Assembly (NCBI RefSeq): GCF_014633365.1
Contig: NC_068347.1
Span: 35,134,116-35,198,115, forward strand
Direction of reading: 5' to 3'
DNA: 64,000 bases
Source: Diospyros lotus
Taxonomy: Eukaryota > Streptophyta > Magnoliopsida > Ericales > Ebenaceae
The notes below the pieces were generated by a model. It was given only the letters and a program-made list of their open reading frames with translations, was not told the DNA's origin and did not search any database. The position numbers were made by a program, and so were the translations under genes. The stretch's first letter is position 1, and each line of letters starts with the position of its first letter. Positions 21,841-33,700 of the stretch are shown here, in pieces.

Positions 21841-22628
21841 AGCATGATACGAACAGCAGTTCTTTCCTTTAATCCTCTCCTACATGCGCTACCAGTTGTT
21901 GCTTGATGCTCTTTCTCCTTTATCTTGTGCTCAAATCAGTAGTTGTTGCTTGATATGTTGCTCTGTGTTTAAACTTTACCTGATGAAACCTAAGCTTTAC
22001 ATGGCGCACCATTGCAGCTGTGCTATGAGTGACTCCTCCGTTGGAGCTTCATCAGCTACTTGGGGTTACATGAATTTTACCTGATGAAACTCACGACCGA
22101 CAACTCTTTAGTTTTTTTTTTAGATTACGTCTCATTACTGGCGTTCTCAGCCACCTTGCTCTTAGAGCAACACTAAGGAGGTAAATCGAGAGATATGTCA
22201 AAGTGATCAAGGTGGTAGGTCTAAGTACCACTCCTAAGGTTCTCTCTTAAAAAGAAGTATTCTATTTTCCTCAAAAATTGAACTCACGCTAAGAATCTTA
22301 GATAAATTTTTCAGTCTATCCTTTTACCACTTTGGCATGCGGTGACAACTCTTTAGTTCCAATCATATGAGGTTGGTTTCATGAATTTTATTTCAGGTCT
22401 TATTTTTTTTGTTCAGTTTCTTATAAATAATATCATATTCAAGTGTCTTTCATTAAATTTTTTTGGGTATTTTTTTACTTCTTTTGTCGACAAACTTGTA
22501 CATAATGCTTATAGGACAAAGCAATTTTATTCCCAGTGTTTCCAGAGGCCATGATGGTTTGGAGATGTAGCAGATTTTGGTGAAGTTAGCCATACGGTGG
22601 ATAGAAGTCCAAGAAACAAGCTGCCTTA
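21841..22628. other. Intergenic sequence downstream of the DUF1685 gene
   Basis: No coding region recognised. The 66-residue frame at 21884-22084 is Cys/Ser-rich without family features. Confidence 0.3.
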
Positions 22629-23089
22629 GGCCATCTCCGATGAGACGGCAAAACATCACACCATTTTGGTGTGATGAACAGTGGGATATGGCGTCTCACT
22701 GTTTACCGACGTCGTGGTAAATTATGACCAAATTGGCCCCCTCTTTCCTATGTAAAAAAATGTTATTCCTATTATATCTTCATTTAATTTTGTTTTAATA
22801 TGTATAATTATTGATTTTGGTCTTAATTTGACCATTATTTTTAACAATATAATTAATTAAAATTAAGCAGAAAAGATTATAATTATTTAACAACATAAAA
22901 TAAATTAAATATTTTTTTGAAATAAATTAATTGTTTTGAATAAAAGAAATAAAAAAATAAAAATAACATTATTCATTTGGTATAAATTTTGGTGTAATGA
23001 ATTAGAGATGACTTGATAAGATTGTGTAAAAATTACACCATTTTAATGCAAAAGTTACGCTATTTTAAAGTTTTGGACCGGAGATGGTG
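22629..23089. mobile_element. Tourist-like (PIF/Harbinger) MITE
   Basis: Flanked by TTA at 22626-22628 and TTA at 23090-23092, the three-base duplication of PIF/Harbinger elements. The ends are GGCCATCTCCGATG and, inverted, CACCATCTCCGGTCC. Subterminal ATTTTGGTGTGATG/AAATGGTGTAATTT words are repeated near both ends. There is no coding capacity in about 460 bp. Confidence 0.7.
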
Positions 23090-23092
23090 TTA

Positions 23093-23960
23093 GGATCTCA
23101 AGTCTCTATCCTTAAGGTTCAGGCCACACTCGGCTCGAACAGCAGTACGGGAGTTGGCGCAACAGGCGAGAGTTCTCAGCAACTCGATAGTAGTGACAAG
23201 CATGCTGCGCCAAGTGAGGCCCCAGCCTACCAACTAGTGCACCAGCAGGTGCCATCTGGGGCCCCAGCCCAGCACCAGCATGCACAGTCAGCCCACAGTG
23301 CAACCATCTATGTTGCACGGAAACGAAAACGGGAAACGTTTCCGATAGGAAACGGAAACGTGGAAACAGACGTTTTTTTAAAAAAATAAGCATAAATAAG
23401 GTTCGAAACGGGAATAGGAAACGTTTCGAAAAAGGGGAAACGACACATATGAGGTGTTTCCGTACAACATAGGCAACCACAAAGGGCCAGCCCAACCCAA
23501 TAGGATGAAGTCCACCAAACCTGGCCCATCACAGGCCCAGTCCAACAGGCCATCAGCCCATTTTGTCCAGCCCATCAGATGGAGACCAAGAGCCAAGTAA
23601 GTTCACTTGATCTGGCTCCTTTAATAGATACATAATTGCATATTTTATGTCTTTCCTTTAATTGTCTTCTTGATTTCCAGCATTGATGTATTGCTTTATT
23701 GCTTGCATTCATGTAGATGCTTAAGTTACATTCTCAGCATTCATGTACTTAGCATCTAGAGGGTCAGGGACAACCTATTATAAAAGGCTTTGATCGGCCT
23801 TCATTTCAGAACTTTTGATCAATCCAAAAAATGAAATTGCCAAAGTGTTCTTCACACTTTAGATTTCTTTCTTCTATCTTATGATAGTTAGGTAGAAATC
23901 ATCCTTCCGGGAACTAAAGGCATCCATCAGATGGTCCTACATATTACTGACAACAAAATT
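23093..23960 (+). mobile_element. LTR-retroelement-like fragment interrupted by a small MITE
   Basis: A relatively GC-rich stretch with GGCCCA/CAGCCC words, then an AT-rich part with a TATTATAAAAGGC TATA-like box near 23778 and a following CTTCATTTC block, as in copia-type LTRs. A hAT MITE sits inside at 23308-23472. The 101-residue frame at 23084-23389 runs through the MITE and is not a gene. Class and limits are inferred. Confidence 0.35.
23308..23472. mobile_element. Small hAT-type MITE with 8-bp target-site duplication
   Basis: Left end CTATGTTGCACGGAAAC, right end inverted CTATGTTGTACGGAAAC (16 of 17 match). The flanks are GCAACCAT (23300-23307) and GCAACCAC (23473-23480), seven of eight matching, which fits the hAT superfamily. 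The 165-bp body is built of GGAAACG repeats. Confidence 0.8.
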
Positions 23961-23974
23961 AGGAATAAGATGGA

Positions 23975-24252
23975 GCTGGAGATGGGGTTTGTGGAATCAG
24001 TATGGATCGAATTGGGATCGAAAAGTTTTTAATTCGACTATAGAGATTAAATCAATTATCTAGCGGACTAAACCAAACTTACAATATCTAATAAATTAAT
24101 TTTGTCTCTATTTGATATGAATTTATATATATTATATATATATTTACTTGGTTTGCGGTCCAGACCAGAACATCGGATCGTCATGGTTTGATGGACGGGA
24201 CCGGTATTTTTAGTCAGGTCTGGCCTGAACTGAAATTTGCACACCCCTGCCG
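23975..24252. repeat. Decayed hAT-type MITE
   Basis: The right end GCACACCCCTG is the inverse of CAGGGGTGTGC, a frequent plant hAT MITE terminus. The interior has GACCGGTATTTTTAGTCAGG and GGTTTGATGGAC words of the GGTTCGG-type families. The left limit is approximate. Confidence 0.4.
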
Positions 24253-24575
24253 GAGATAGCTTAAACGACAAAACAGTTTCCTGCAAGTGTAAACACAACT
24301 AAGAGACAGCACACTGCTCTTCACCTAAATGCCTAAAACAAGTATGACTGCAAGAAAGCTACTCAATTTGGAAAATAGATTTACACAAACTAAAATTTGA
24401 AGAAGTTCAGATTCCAATGATTAGAAAGATAATCTCTCTAAATTTGTTGAGTGCCATGTCATCATGGAAAACTTTGCCACGATGGCACAGCAGCAAGGCC
24501 TAGTAAGAAAATATAGGTTGTCAGCACCAGCCTTTGGAATTGATACAATCAGATCATAAGAACTTAATCATCTAA

Positions 24576-24581
24576 TTTATT
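24576..24581 (-). terminator. Candidate polyadenylation signal of BIO2
   Basis: AATAAA on the minus strand about 165 bp after the BIO2 stop codon. Confidence 0.35.
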
Positions 24582-24743
24582 GTTTTGTTTCTGCTAAAGT
24601 TCCCTAAAAGACATGCTTTTAGCTAATATGCTTAAGCAATAAAGGTCTTTGAGAGTTTAGTTGGGTGAACATCCAGATATATTAGATACAACAGAACCAG
24701 GACTAAAAGTCAGCACAAGAAAGGCACCATGACTGAAGTAATC

Positions 24744-27700
24744 TCAACCTGAAGCTGAAACAGCTTGTTCGCAGTTTTCTGATTCCAAATCTTTAGCTGT
24801 CTCATCAGAAAAGCTAGGAGCCTTTGGGATCAGTCCAAGAAGCTTGAACATGAGCTGATCAGCATCAAAATCATTGTTGGGAGTTGTCAGCAGCTTCTCC
24901 CCAGTGAAGATGGAGTTGGCTCCAGCAAGAAAACATAGTGTTTGCTCGGGCATGGAGAATCGGACTCTGCCAGCTGACAGCCTGACCATAGCTTTTGGCA
25001 TAACAATACGGGCTGTGGCAATCATACGGATCATGTCCCATATCTCAACTGGCTGAAGAAAGCAACACAAACGAGAACCCATTCTATTAGTCCACCAAAA
25101 TTGAACTCTTGATAATAATTCCACATTCAATCTAGTGCAAGTACATTTTCTAGACCTTCACAATTAGAAGAAATGGTAGACTAGGCGGACATAAGAAAGA
25201 TCTTCTCATAATAATACAAGCCACAAGGGTCTGGATATACTACAATTCATAGCATTGATTAACTTAATTACAAATAGAAGTTAGGAAAAATTACTATTGT
25301 AGCTTGTAGGTTAACTGATTTAATGTGGTCAATCCCGAAGTGCTAAATGGGGTTTTATTAAGTGGCAAACATTCTTTATGGGCTCGAATGCTCAGGAGAT
25401 GGCAGCAAAGATAAAACCGAATATAACTCCTCCTAGCCATCTTCCAGGAGGTCAGCATAAGACAAGGACCTTATGCTCCAAAGCAGCTGCAGGTTACTTA
25501 GCCACTGAGCCTTCATTCTCTTCATTCAGAAATAAATTAGTACTGTGCTGCATGAGCAGATATTCTCAACACATATATTAACAGCATATCTGCATATTAT
25601 TATTGTTGTGAACATTAAAGATTCTTCTTCTCCATCTATTGCAAATGACTAAAAGACCTCCAGGGCTACTTGTAAAAGTCAGGTGCTATTGACCTGATTA
25701 GGGAAGGTTAGAATGCCAGAGGCAAGTCTAAAACTACATACAGTACATGCAGTTTAACTTCCTATAAAATGAAGAAAATAAAGAAAGCATCCGTGGTTAA
25801 GTAGAAAGCAGACATAATCATTGAAGTTATAGTGAGGGCAATGCATATATATTTCATTGTTTTGGTTTTGCTGGGAGAACTGGATAAGTTTCCTAACAGT
25901 CAGAATATGAGAAATTTTGTTTCACAGTTAATTAATGAGAAATCTCGCACAATTTCTTAAATTCAACATTTTCCACACAAAAAAAAAAAAAACATTTAAG
26001 CATGATGTGAACTTATGTGTAGAAAAGGCTAGGAGAGCCAACTAAGAAGTGGAAAAAATACTTACCATGGGGGAAAGCACAAATGAAAAAGGAAAAGGAA
26101 AATGTCAGGAAACAATTGACACTAAGAGGTAAGGATACAAGACATGGATAGGGAACCATTGTGTTTCTAAGCAATGAACATGTCCCTGACGAGTGTAGAG
26201 GCATTTCTAGTTCTAGAAAGCTTAAAATAATAATAATAACAATAGAGGTCTGAAAACGAGTCAACATTCCTGTTTCTTCAAACTGAAAGCATCAGAAAGC
26301 TCACAATTCAAGCAAATTACCAAAGCAAAGATACTATGCGTGTTAAGAGTCAAGAGTGTATAGAATTACCTTCTGGTCTTCCAGAGGTGTGCCTTTCACT
26401 GCAACCAGTGCATTGATGGGAACACTCTCAGGATGTGCAGGGAGAGTTGCTAGTGTATGCAACAAGCCAACTCGGTCCTCCTCAGCTTCTCCAAGCCCAA
26501 TTATTCCTCCTATTAGTATTAACAAAATGACAGCTCATTTATCAATTTGATAAAATCCAGCCCACGAAGGATGTCATTCTTCTTGAAGATCAAATTTTAA
26601 AGTTTTAAGTGCTTAAGTCAAGGTTAAAAAAAGAGTACTTAGGAAAACTTACTTTCTATCCTGTTAATTGTCCCTTCTAAAGGTTTTTATTCATTTTTCT
26701 AGTGGGATACTTAAGATGTCATATTGGGTTCAATTTATGTCACAGAAGCAACTACTTGAGACATAGATTAATTTTCAAGGAACTTGTAAAGAGGTGACCA
26801 AACATGACCTTTTACTGTGGATCCTGTGCTGCAGTATTACTACAACAGCATAAGGTTGTAAAATTGAGGTCGAAGAAGACCCTACATTCTAACTTCTGTA
26901 CGTACAACAGCATACAAGTCATCTTGCTATAGATAACACATGAAAATATCTGTTAGGAAATCTTGTTCCTTTACTTCTCTACTTTCCTATCATTTAGCTT
27001 ATCTAAGTGATTGACCTAATATGAGAGTTCTATAAACACATAGCAATACCATGACTTTTCTTTCACTAAACATAAAAAGGCTAATATGATATATCTGACA
27101 TGAAATGTTGCCGACTTGTCTTAGATGTAGAACCCAAGTGGAGCCTAGCTCACAGGTACAGTAACATTGATATCAACTGAGTTGAACCCTGACATTTCTT
27201 AGAAGGTTTGAGCCCTTTATTCAGCTTTGTTCAAAAGGCTATAGACACTGTTACAGTGTGTGTTCAGCTGGCAAGGAACAAACATCTTTCTGCACATACT
27301 GGATAGATAATAAAATAAAATGGAAGCTACCCTAGTGGGGAAGCTTTCCAGTTTCCTTTTTATAATAAATCTTGGACAAGTTAAATACCTAACCTATGAA
27401 CTAAAAATGTCATAACCAAGCAGGTCAAAAAGAAAAATGGAACAACACACAAAACAACTGCACAACGGACGTGAATAGTAGATAATGAACTTCTTGTCAG
27501 ATCCTCGAGAACCTGGCAATTATCAATTTGGATCTCCTTCCGAATTGACACTGAATGCCGGAAATTCAAGAGAATTTCCAGGAATGAGATGGGCAGATTG
27601 ATAGAAAAGAGAGAGAAATCAGAAGAATGAGAGGGAGAAAGAGAGAATAGAAGTTTAGAGGGAAATTTAGAGAATGCTCTATCAAATTCTCGATGCCTTT

Positions 27701-30700
27701 TCCACGAGGGGTGGGGTACAATTTATACCCCTTACCCGAGTACATATAGGTGTTCCCGCCAAGGCTGTTTACAAAATAGCCTAACTACATTCTGTTATTA
27801 TTCTTTATTCCTCTTCCCACTTGCACCCTTACATTTTACCTAAGTACCCTCTAGGAGGTACGTGACAATATCCCCTCCTTGAGATATTTCTTGTCCTCAA
27901 GAAATAGTCAGTAAATTGGCTGCTGGCGGAAATTGTTAGAGCAACTCTAGAAGGTACTCTCAGGTGCTGTCATCTTCATGCTAGTTGGTCCATCTCACCA
28001 GCACTTGCATTATGGGTGCCCCTTGGTGGTAGATCACCCATCGATCCACTACAGCTGCTAGTTTTGGAGCTCCTTTGGTCTCCTGCACTCCCAAGGGTAA
28101 GTAAGAACTCACCCGTTGTTCTCCTACTGCCTTCTTTAGCAATGACACATGGAAGACCGGGTGTATCTGAGTGTCCTCGAGTAACTATAATTTGTAGGCC
28201 ACTTTGCCAATCTTGGCTAAAATTAGAAAGGGCCCAAAGTATCTCGGACTTAGCTTGGAGATAGGACCTGTAGTTAGGGACTTTAGGTGAGGCCCCCTCA
28301 GTTTCAAGTACACTTCCTCTCCAACTTCAAATTCTCTTTCAATTCTGCCCTTATTTGCCATTTGCTTCATACGATTTTGTGCCATAGCTAGGTTCTTCTT
28401 AAGCTGTTGTAGGACCCGTTGCCGTTGTTGTAGGTGCTCATCCACTATTGTGACACTGGTGGGTCCCGGAAGGGCTGGTCGTAGCAGTGGTTTATAGCCA
28501 AAGAGGGCCTTGAAAGGGGACATCCGGAGAGCACTGTGGTGGTTGGAGTTATACACCACTGTGTTACTGATAACCATTTGTGCCAGCCTCTTGGATTCTC
28601 AAAACACAAACAACGAATGTAAGTTTCCAAGCATTGGTTGACTCTTTCTGTTTGCCCATCTGTTTGGGGATGATAGGCAGTGGAAAGATTCAATTTAGAC
28701 CCCAAAGATTTCCACAAGGTCTGCCACATAAGGCTGGTGAATATTTTGTCCATGTTCGAGATAATTGTTTTAGACACCCCATGCATCTTAACCACCTGAT
28801 CTAGCAAAATCCGAGCTACTTCCTAGGCAGAATAGGGGTGAGTGAGGCTTAAGAAGTGACCAAACTTTGTGAACCGGTCTACCACGACAAGGATGCAGTC
28901 CTTCCCTTCTGACTTAGGTAGACCTTCTATAAAATCCATCGACATACTCTCCGGGTAGGCCACAGTCTTGTGTTTGCACCATTTGCAAACTTCACAAGCC
29001 AGCACGTATTGCATTACTTCTTCCTTTAGCTTTGGCCAATAAAACAACTGTCTCACCTTGTGATAGGTGTTTTGCACGCCCGAATGTCCCTCCATTGGAG
29101 TCTCATGCAGAGCCTGGAGTATTCTCTTCTTCAATTCTTCATTGTCCCCTATCACCAATCTGCCCTTATATTCGATCACTCCATTTTCATAGTACCCTGG
29201 TTTGCTTTCTGGTTCTACAATTAGTTGTTCCAAGAGACTTTTCACTCGTTCATCCTCATAACTTCTCACTATCTCCTGGCACCAATTAGGTATCATCGTT
29301 GTAATAGATGCTACCGTTCCCCCCTCCATACATCTGGATAAGGCATTTGCTGCAACATTCTCTTTTCCCTTCCTATACTGAATTGCATAATCTAAGCTCA
29401 TAAGCTTTGTCATCCCCTTCTTCTGTAAATGGGTGTGGAGCTTTTGCTACAACAAGAATTTTAGGCTCTAGTGGTCGGTTTTTATGATGAATTGCCTACC
29501 TTCCAGGTAATGTCACCACTTATCTACTACAAATATTACTGCAACAGCTCCTTTTCGTAGATGTTGAGGCCTGTGTGGCTCGGAGCCAAGGCTTGGCTTA
29601 TAAAGGCCAGGAGTCTTCCCTCCTGCATCAAGATAGCCCCTATTCCCACCCCACTTGCGTCAGTTTCCACTACAAAAGCCTTGTCCGATAAGCTTAATAC
29701 AGGGGCTTCACTCATTGTTTTCTTCAACAATTCAAATGCATCATCTGCTCCAGGACCCCATACAAAGCTGTCATTTTTTAACAAGTCAGTCAATGGTTTA
29801 CTAATTGTCCCATATCCCTTCACAAATCTTCTGTAATAGCCTGTCAGCCCTAAGAATCCCCTCAAGGCCTTAATTGATGTCGGCCTTGGCCAATTGATCA
29901 TGGCTGCCACCTTGTTGGGGTCGGTGCTCACTCCCTACCCAGATATCAGATACCCCAAATATTCCACCTGATTTTGTGCAAAGGCACATTTTGACCTCTT
30001 GATATACAACCTATTGAGTTTTAAAATCTCGAATGTAGTCCTTAGGTGCTTTAAGTGAAGTTCAAAGGTGGGGCTGCACACCAAAATGTCATCAAAGAAT
30101 ACAAGTATAAAGTCTCAAAGGTGGGGTTCAAAAATTTGGTTCATGAGGGATTGAAAGGTGGCTGGGCAAAGGGCATTACAAGGAATTCGTAGTGGCCTTG
30201 GTGGGTGCAGAAGGTCGTCTTATGTATGTCAAGGGGGTTCATCCGGATTTGGTGATAACCGAATCTTAGGTCAAGCTTAGTGAAGATAGTGGCATGGCTT
30301 AGTTCATCTGGGAAGTCCTCAATAAGGGGAATAAGGAATTTGTCTTTGATAGTAACCACATTCAATTGGGGGTAGTCTATGCAAAACTGCCATGTACCAT
30401 CCTTTTTCTTTACTAGCAACACAGGGGAGGCAAAGAGGCTATGGCTAGGCCTGATGAGGGATTTCTGAAGCATCTCTCTAACCAGATTCTCTACAATTGT
30501 TTTCTGATTAGGAGGGTATCGATAGGCACGAACATTAATGGGTTCAATATTGGGTTTGAGGTGGATTATGTGGTTAATAGGTCTGGTTGGGGAAAGGGTT
30601 ACAGGTTCTACAAATAGATTTTCAAACTCAATAAGTAGCATATTAAGGAGGTCAGTTTGATGTATCTCTAGGTTAGTTTGAGGAGTGGTGCTAACGGTTA

Positions 30701-33700
30701 GCATGAATTCTCCCTCCTCTTCCAACTCTTCATTCCCCTTTTCCACTGCCTAGATTGGAAATAATTGTGTCACCTGATTCAGCTTCTGTCTAAGCATCTT
30801 ATGTAGCCTTCTCCCTGTTATCATCTTACACATTGCCCATTCTTTGTTTCCTGTTAAGATCATCGGCTTACCCTCTTTCTCAAACTTCACCTCCATCTTG
30901 TTAAAATCAAAGCAAATTGGGCTGACTTGCTTCATCTAGTCCACGCCTAACACCACGTCGCACCCTCCTAATTTGAGAAGTCTTAAATCAGCCTCAAATC
31001 CCTCTCCTTGCATCTCCCAATAAAATCCGGCACATGCTGATTTGCTTAAGACTTTGCTTCCATTCGCTACAATCACTGACAGTGGTTGTGTTGTAACCAA
31101 GGGGCATTTCAATCTTCGGGCTGTGCCTTCATCCAAAAAACTGGGGGTGCTTCCATTGTTAATAAGAATCATTAGCTTATTGTCATTCACATTCCCTTCA
31201 ACCTTGATGATCTGGATGTTGGTCAAGCCCTTCAGGGCATGCAATGAGTTCTCTCCTCTGCCCTTTTCCTCTTCTCCTTGCTGGAAGGGTGGTTCCTCTT
31301 CTTCCTCTACTAACTCCTCCTCTTTTCCTCCTAGCAGTAGGAGTTGCTTCCAACATTGGTGATCGAGAAAGTACTTCTCCCCGCACTTGAAGCACAAATT
31401 GGCCTATCTCTTCTGCTCCATGGTCCTCCAATATTGGGTAGTCGATGCTGGTAGCGTCAAATTCTTCCCCCTAGGTGACCCCTCTACCCATCTCCTTACC
31501 ATAATTCCTCCCTGGAGGTAGGCTTCCTTGAGCAACTCCCTTAGCCACAATCCTCTGTTTCCTCATCAGCGCCTCCACCATTTGCTCGTGGAGCCTAGCG
31601 CTATCAACAACATGTTTTAGAGTTCTAAGACAAAGTACCTTCACCATTGGTCTTAGCCCCTCGTTCAAGCCACTTAGGAAGCTTGAAACGAAGTAAGCCT
31701 CCGTCAGGTATGGGTTGTGATTGAGCATTAAGGCCTTGAGTTCCTCAAACCGTAGTTGGTAGTCCATCACCGACCCTACCTGTTTGAGCTTATTGAATTC
31801 CTCTACTACATCAGATAGGCCTCGATCCCCAAACCTCTCGCACAACTCTTTCATGAATTCCTCCCACCTACACTCTTCTCTGACTTTAGACCACTCTTGG
31901 TACCATGCGTCTCCAGCATCATTAAGGTACGTTATTGCCACGGTTACCTTTTGCCTCTCAAGCACCCCATACCATTCAAACACCCATTTGAACCTTCTGA
32001 TCCACCAGCAAGGGCTAAGACCGTCGAATAGTGGGATTTCCAATTGTGGTAGGGGCATACCTTGTTAGTGATGACCAACCGGAGTCTCTGGTTGCCTTCT
32101 CCATCCCAATTTAGCACTTTCCTCATCGCCTTCTGATGTCTCCAGTGGTCTCTGGTTTATCCCCTGATCTCTCGTCACCGGTCCCATCCTTACCTAACCT
32201 AGTAGTATGGGATCCATCCCTTGGAGGGAAATTAGGTGAGAGATGCATCTGGTTCTGCCTCACAAACATTACTACGAATGTCTACATTTGCTCCCTTAAC
32301 TGGACTCCCAGATCATCACGAATCTCCGCGACTACTGTCTCCAATTTTCGATCAATTGCCAAAATAGCCTCATGATTCCGATTGGATCCTAATTCCAACT
32401 GATCCACTCTGTTCTGTAGATCATTCGTCGTGGATCCAATCTGCTGCACCTGAGTCTCTAGACTTTTCATTCTCGTTCCCTCAGCCATTGTTGATCACTT
32501 CAAACTTCTGCAGCCCAAGCACTACTCTAATACTAAAATTGTCAGATTCTCGAGAACCTAGCAATTATCAATTTGGAGCTCTTTCCGAATTGACATTGAA
32601 TGTCGAAAATTCGAGAGAATTTCCGAGATGAGACGGGCAGATTGATAGAAAGGAGAGAGAAATCAAAAGAATGAGAGGGAGAAAGAGAGAACAGAAGTTT
32701 AGAGGAAAATTCAGAGAATGCTCTATTCAAATTCTCGATGCCTTTTCCATGAGAGGTGGGGTAAAATTTATACCCCTTACCCAAGTACATATAGGCGTTC
32801 CCGCCAAGGCTGTTTACAAAATAGGCTAACTACATTATGTTATTATTCTTTATTCCTCTTCCCACTTGCACCCTTACATTCGACCTAAGTACCCTCTAGG
32901 TACGTGACACTTGTGTAGCAAGACTTGTATTGAGGACCTCACCAAAGGTTTGAGAGTTAATTACCACTTGTCCTAAAAGAATAAGCTGTTATAGAAGTAG
33001 ACCAATAATTTACATCAAGCTTCCTAGCATTCTCTAACAGTTGTGTCATGGTTACACGTGAAAGATTAAACCAAGGTGCACTAACACATGGAAAATAAGA
33101 GTGGATAGCAAATATAAACAATGGGAAACAAACAATAACAAGAGTTGAACCCAGGCCTTCATGTAATCAAAGTTGTGACACAATGTTAATTTGTGAACTG
33201 GCAAAAAAGAAAAAAAAAGGAAATGAAATTGTGACAGTCTTAAGACTCTACTAGTCACAAAAAAGGCCTAAACTATTAAGAAAGGGTTCAACAATTTATA
33301 TCAAGCTTTACAACTTAGTCAAGGAAATAACCTGAGCAGACGTTGATCCCTGCTTCGCGAACATGCTTGAGTGTCTCAAGGCGTTCATCATATGTTCTTG
33401 TGGTTATAATATTAGGGTAATAGTCTCTTGAGGTGTCAAGATTATGGTTATAGGCTGTAAGGCCTGCATTCTTCAGCTCCAGTGCCTGCTGTTTTTCTAG
33501 CATTCCCAAGGTGCAGCAGACCTCCATCCCCATATCCCTGGCACATGCATAAAGTTGTGATGTACTTCATACTTGATCAACGAAAGGATTTCAGTAATGC
33601 TAAATAGCAAACCAATCAGATGAGACTACTAAAGAAATTACATTTCTTTTGGATAATCCTTTATTAACTATTTCTCATTTGACAAATTCTAAAGGATATG

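Larger units (their letters stand above)
27495..32909 (-). mobile_element. Ty3/Gypsy chromovirus in BIO2 intron 4
   Basis: A 5.4-kb element with two LTRs, a primer-binding site, a gag-pol region in the order gag, protease, reverse transcriptase, RNase H, integrase and chromodomain, and a polypurine tract. That order (integrase last) defines Ty3/Gypsy, and the chromodomain places it in the chromovirus branch. Short LTRs and small size suggest a Reina-like lineage (inference). The flanks are CTTCT (27490-27494) and CTTGT (32910-32914), a five-base duplication with one mismatch. The coding region has several stops and frameshifts, so the copy cannot move by itself. It lies in the same orientation as BIO2. 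Confidence 0.93.

Noticed and set aside
29032..31362. Plus-strand frames across the chromovirus
   Set aside because: Shadows of the minus-strand gag-pol coding region.
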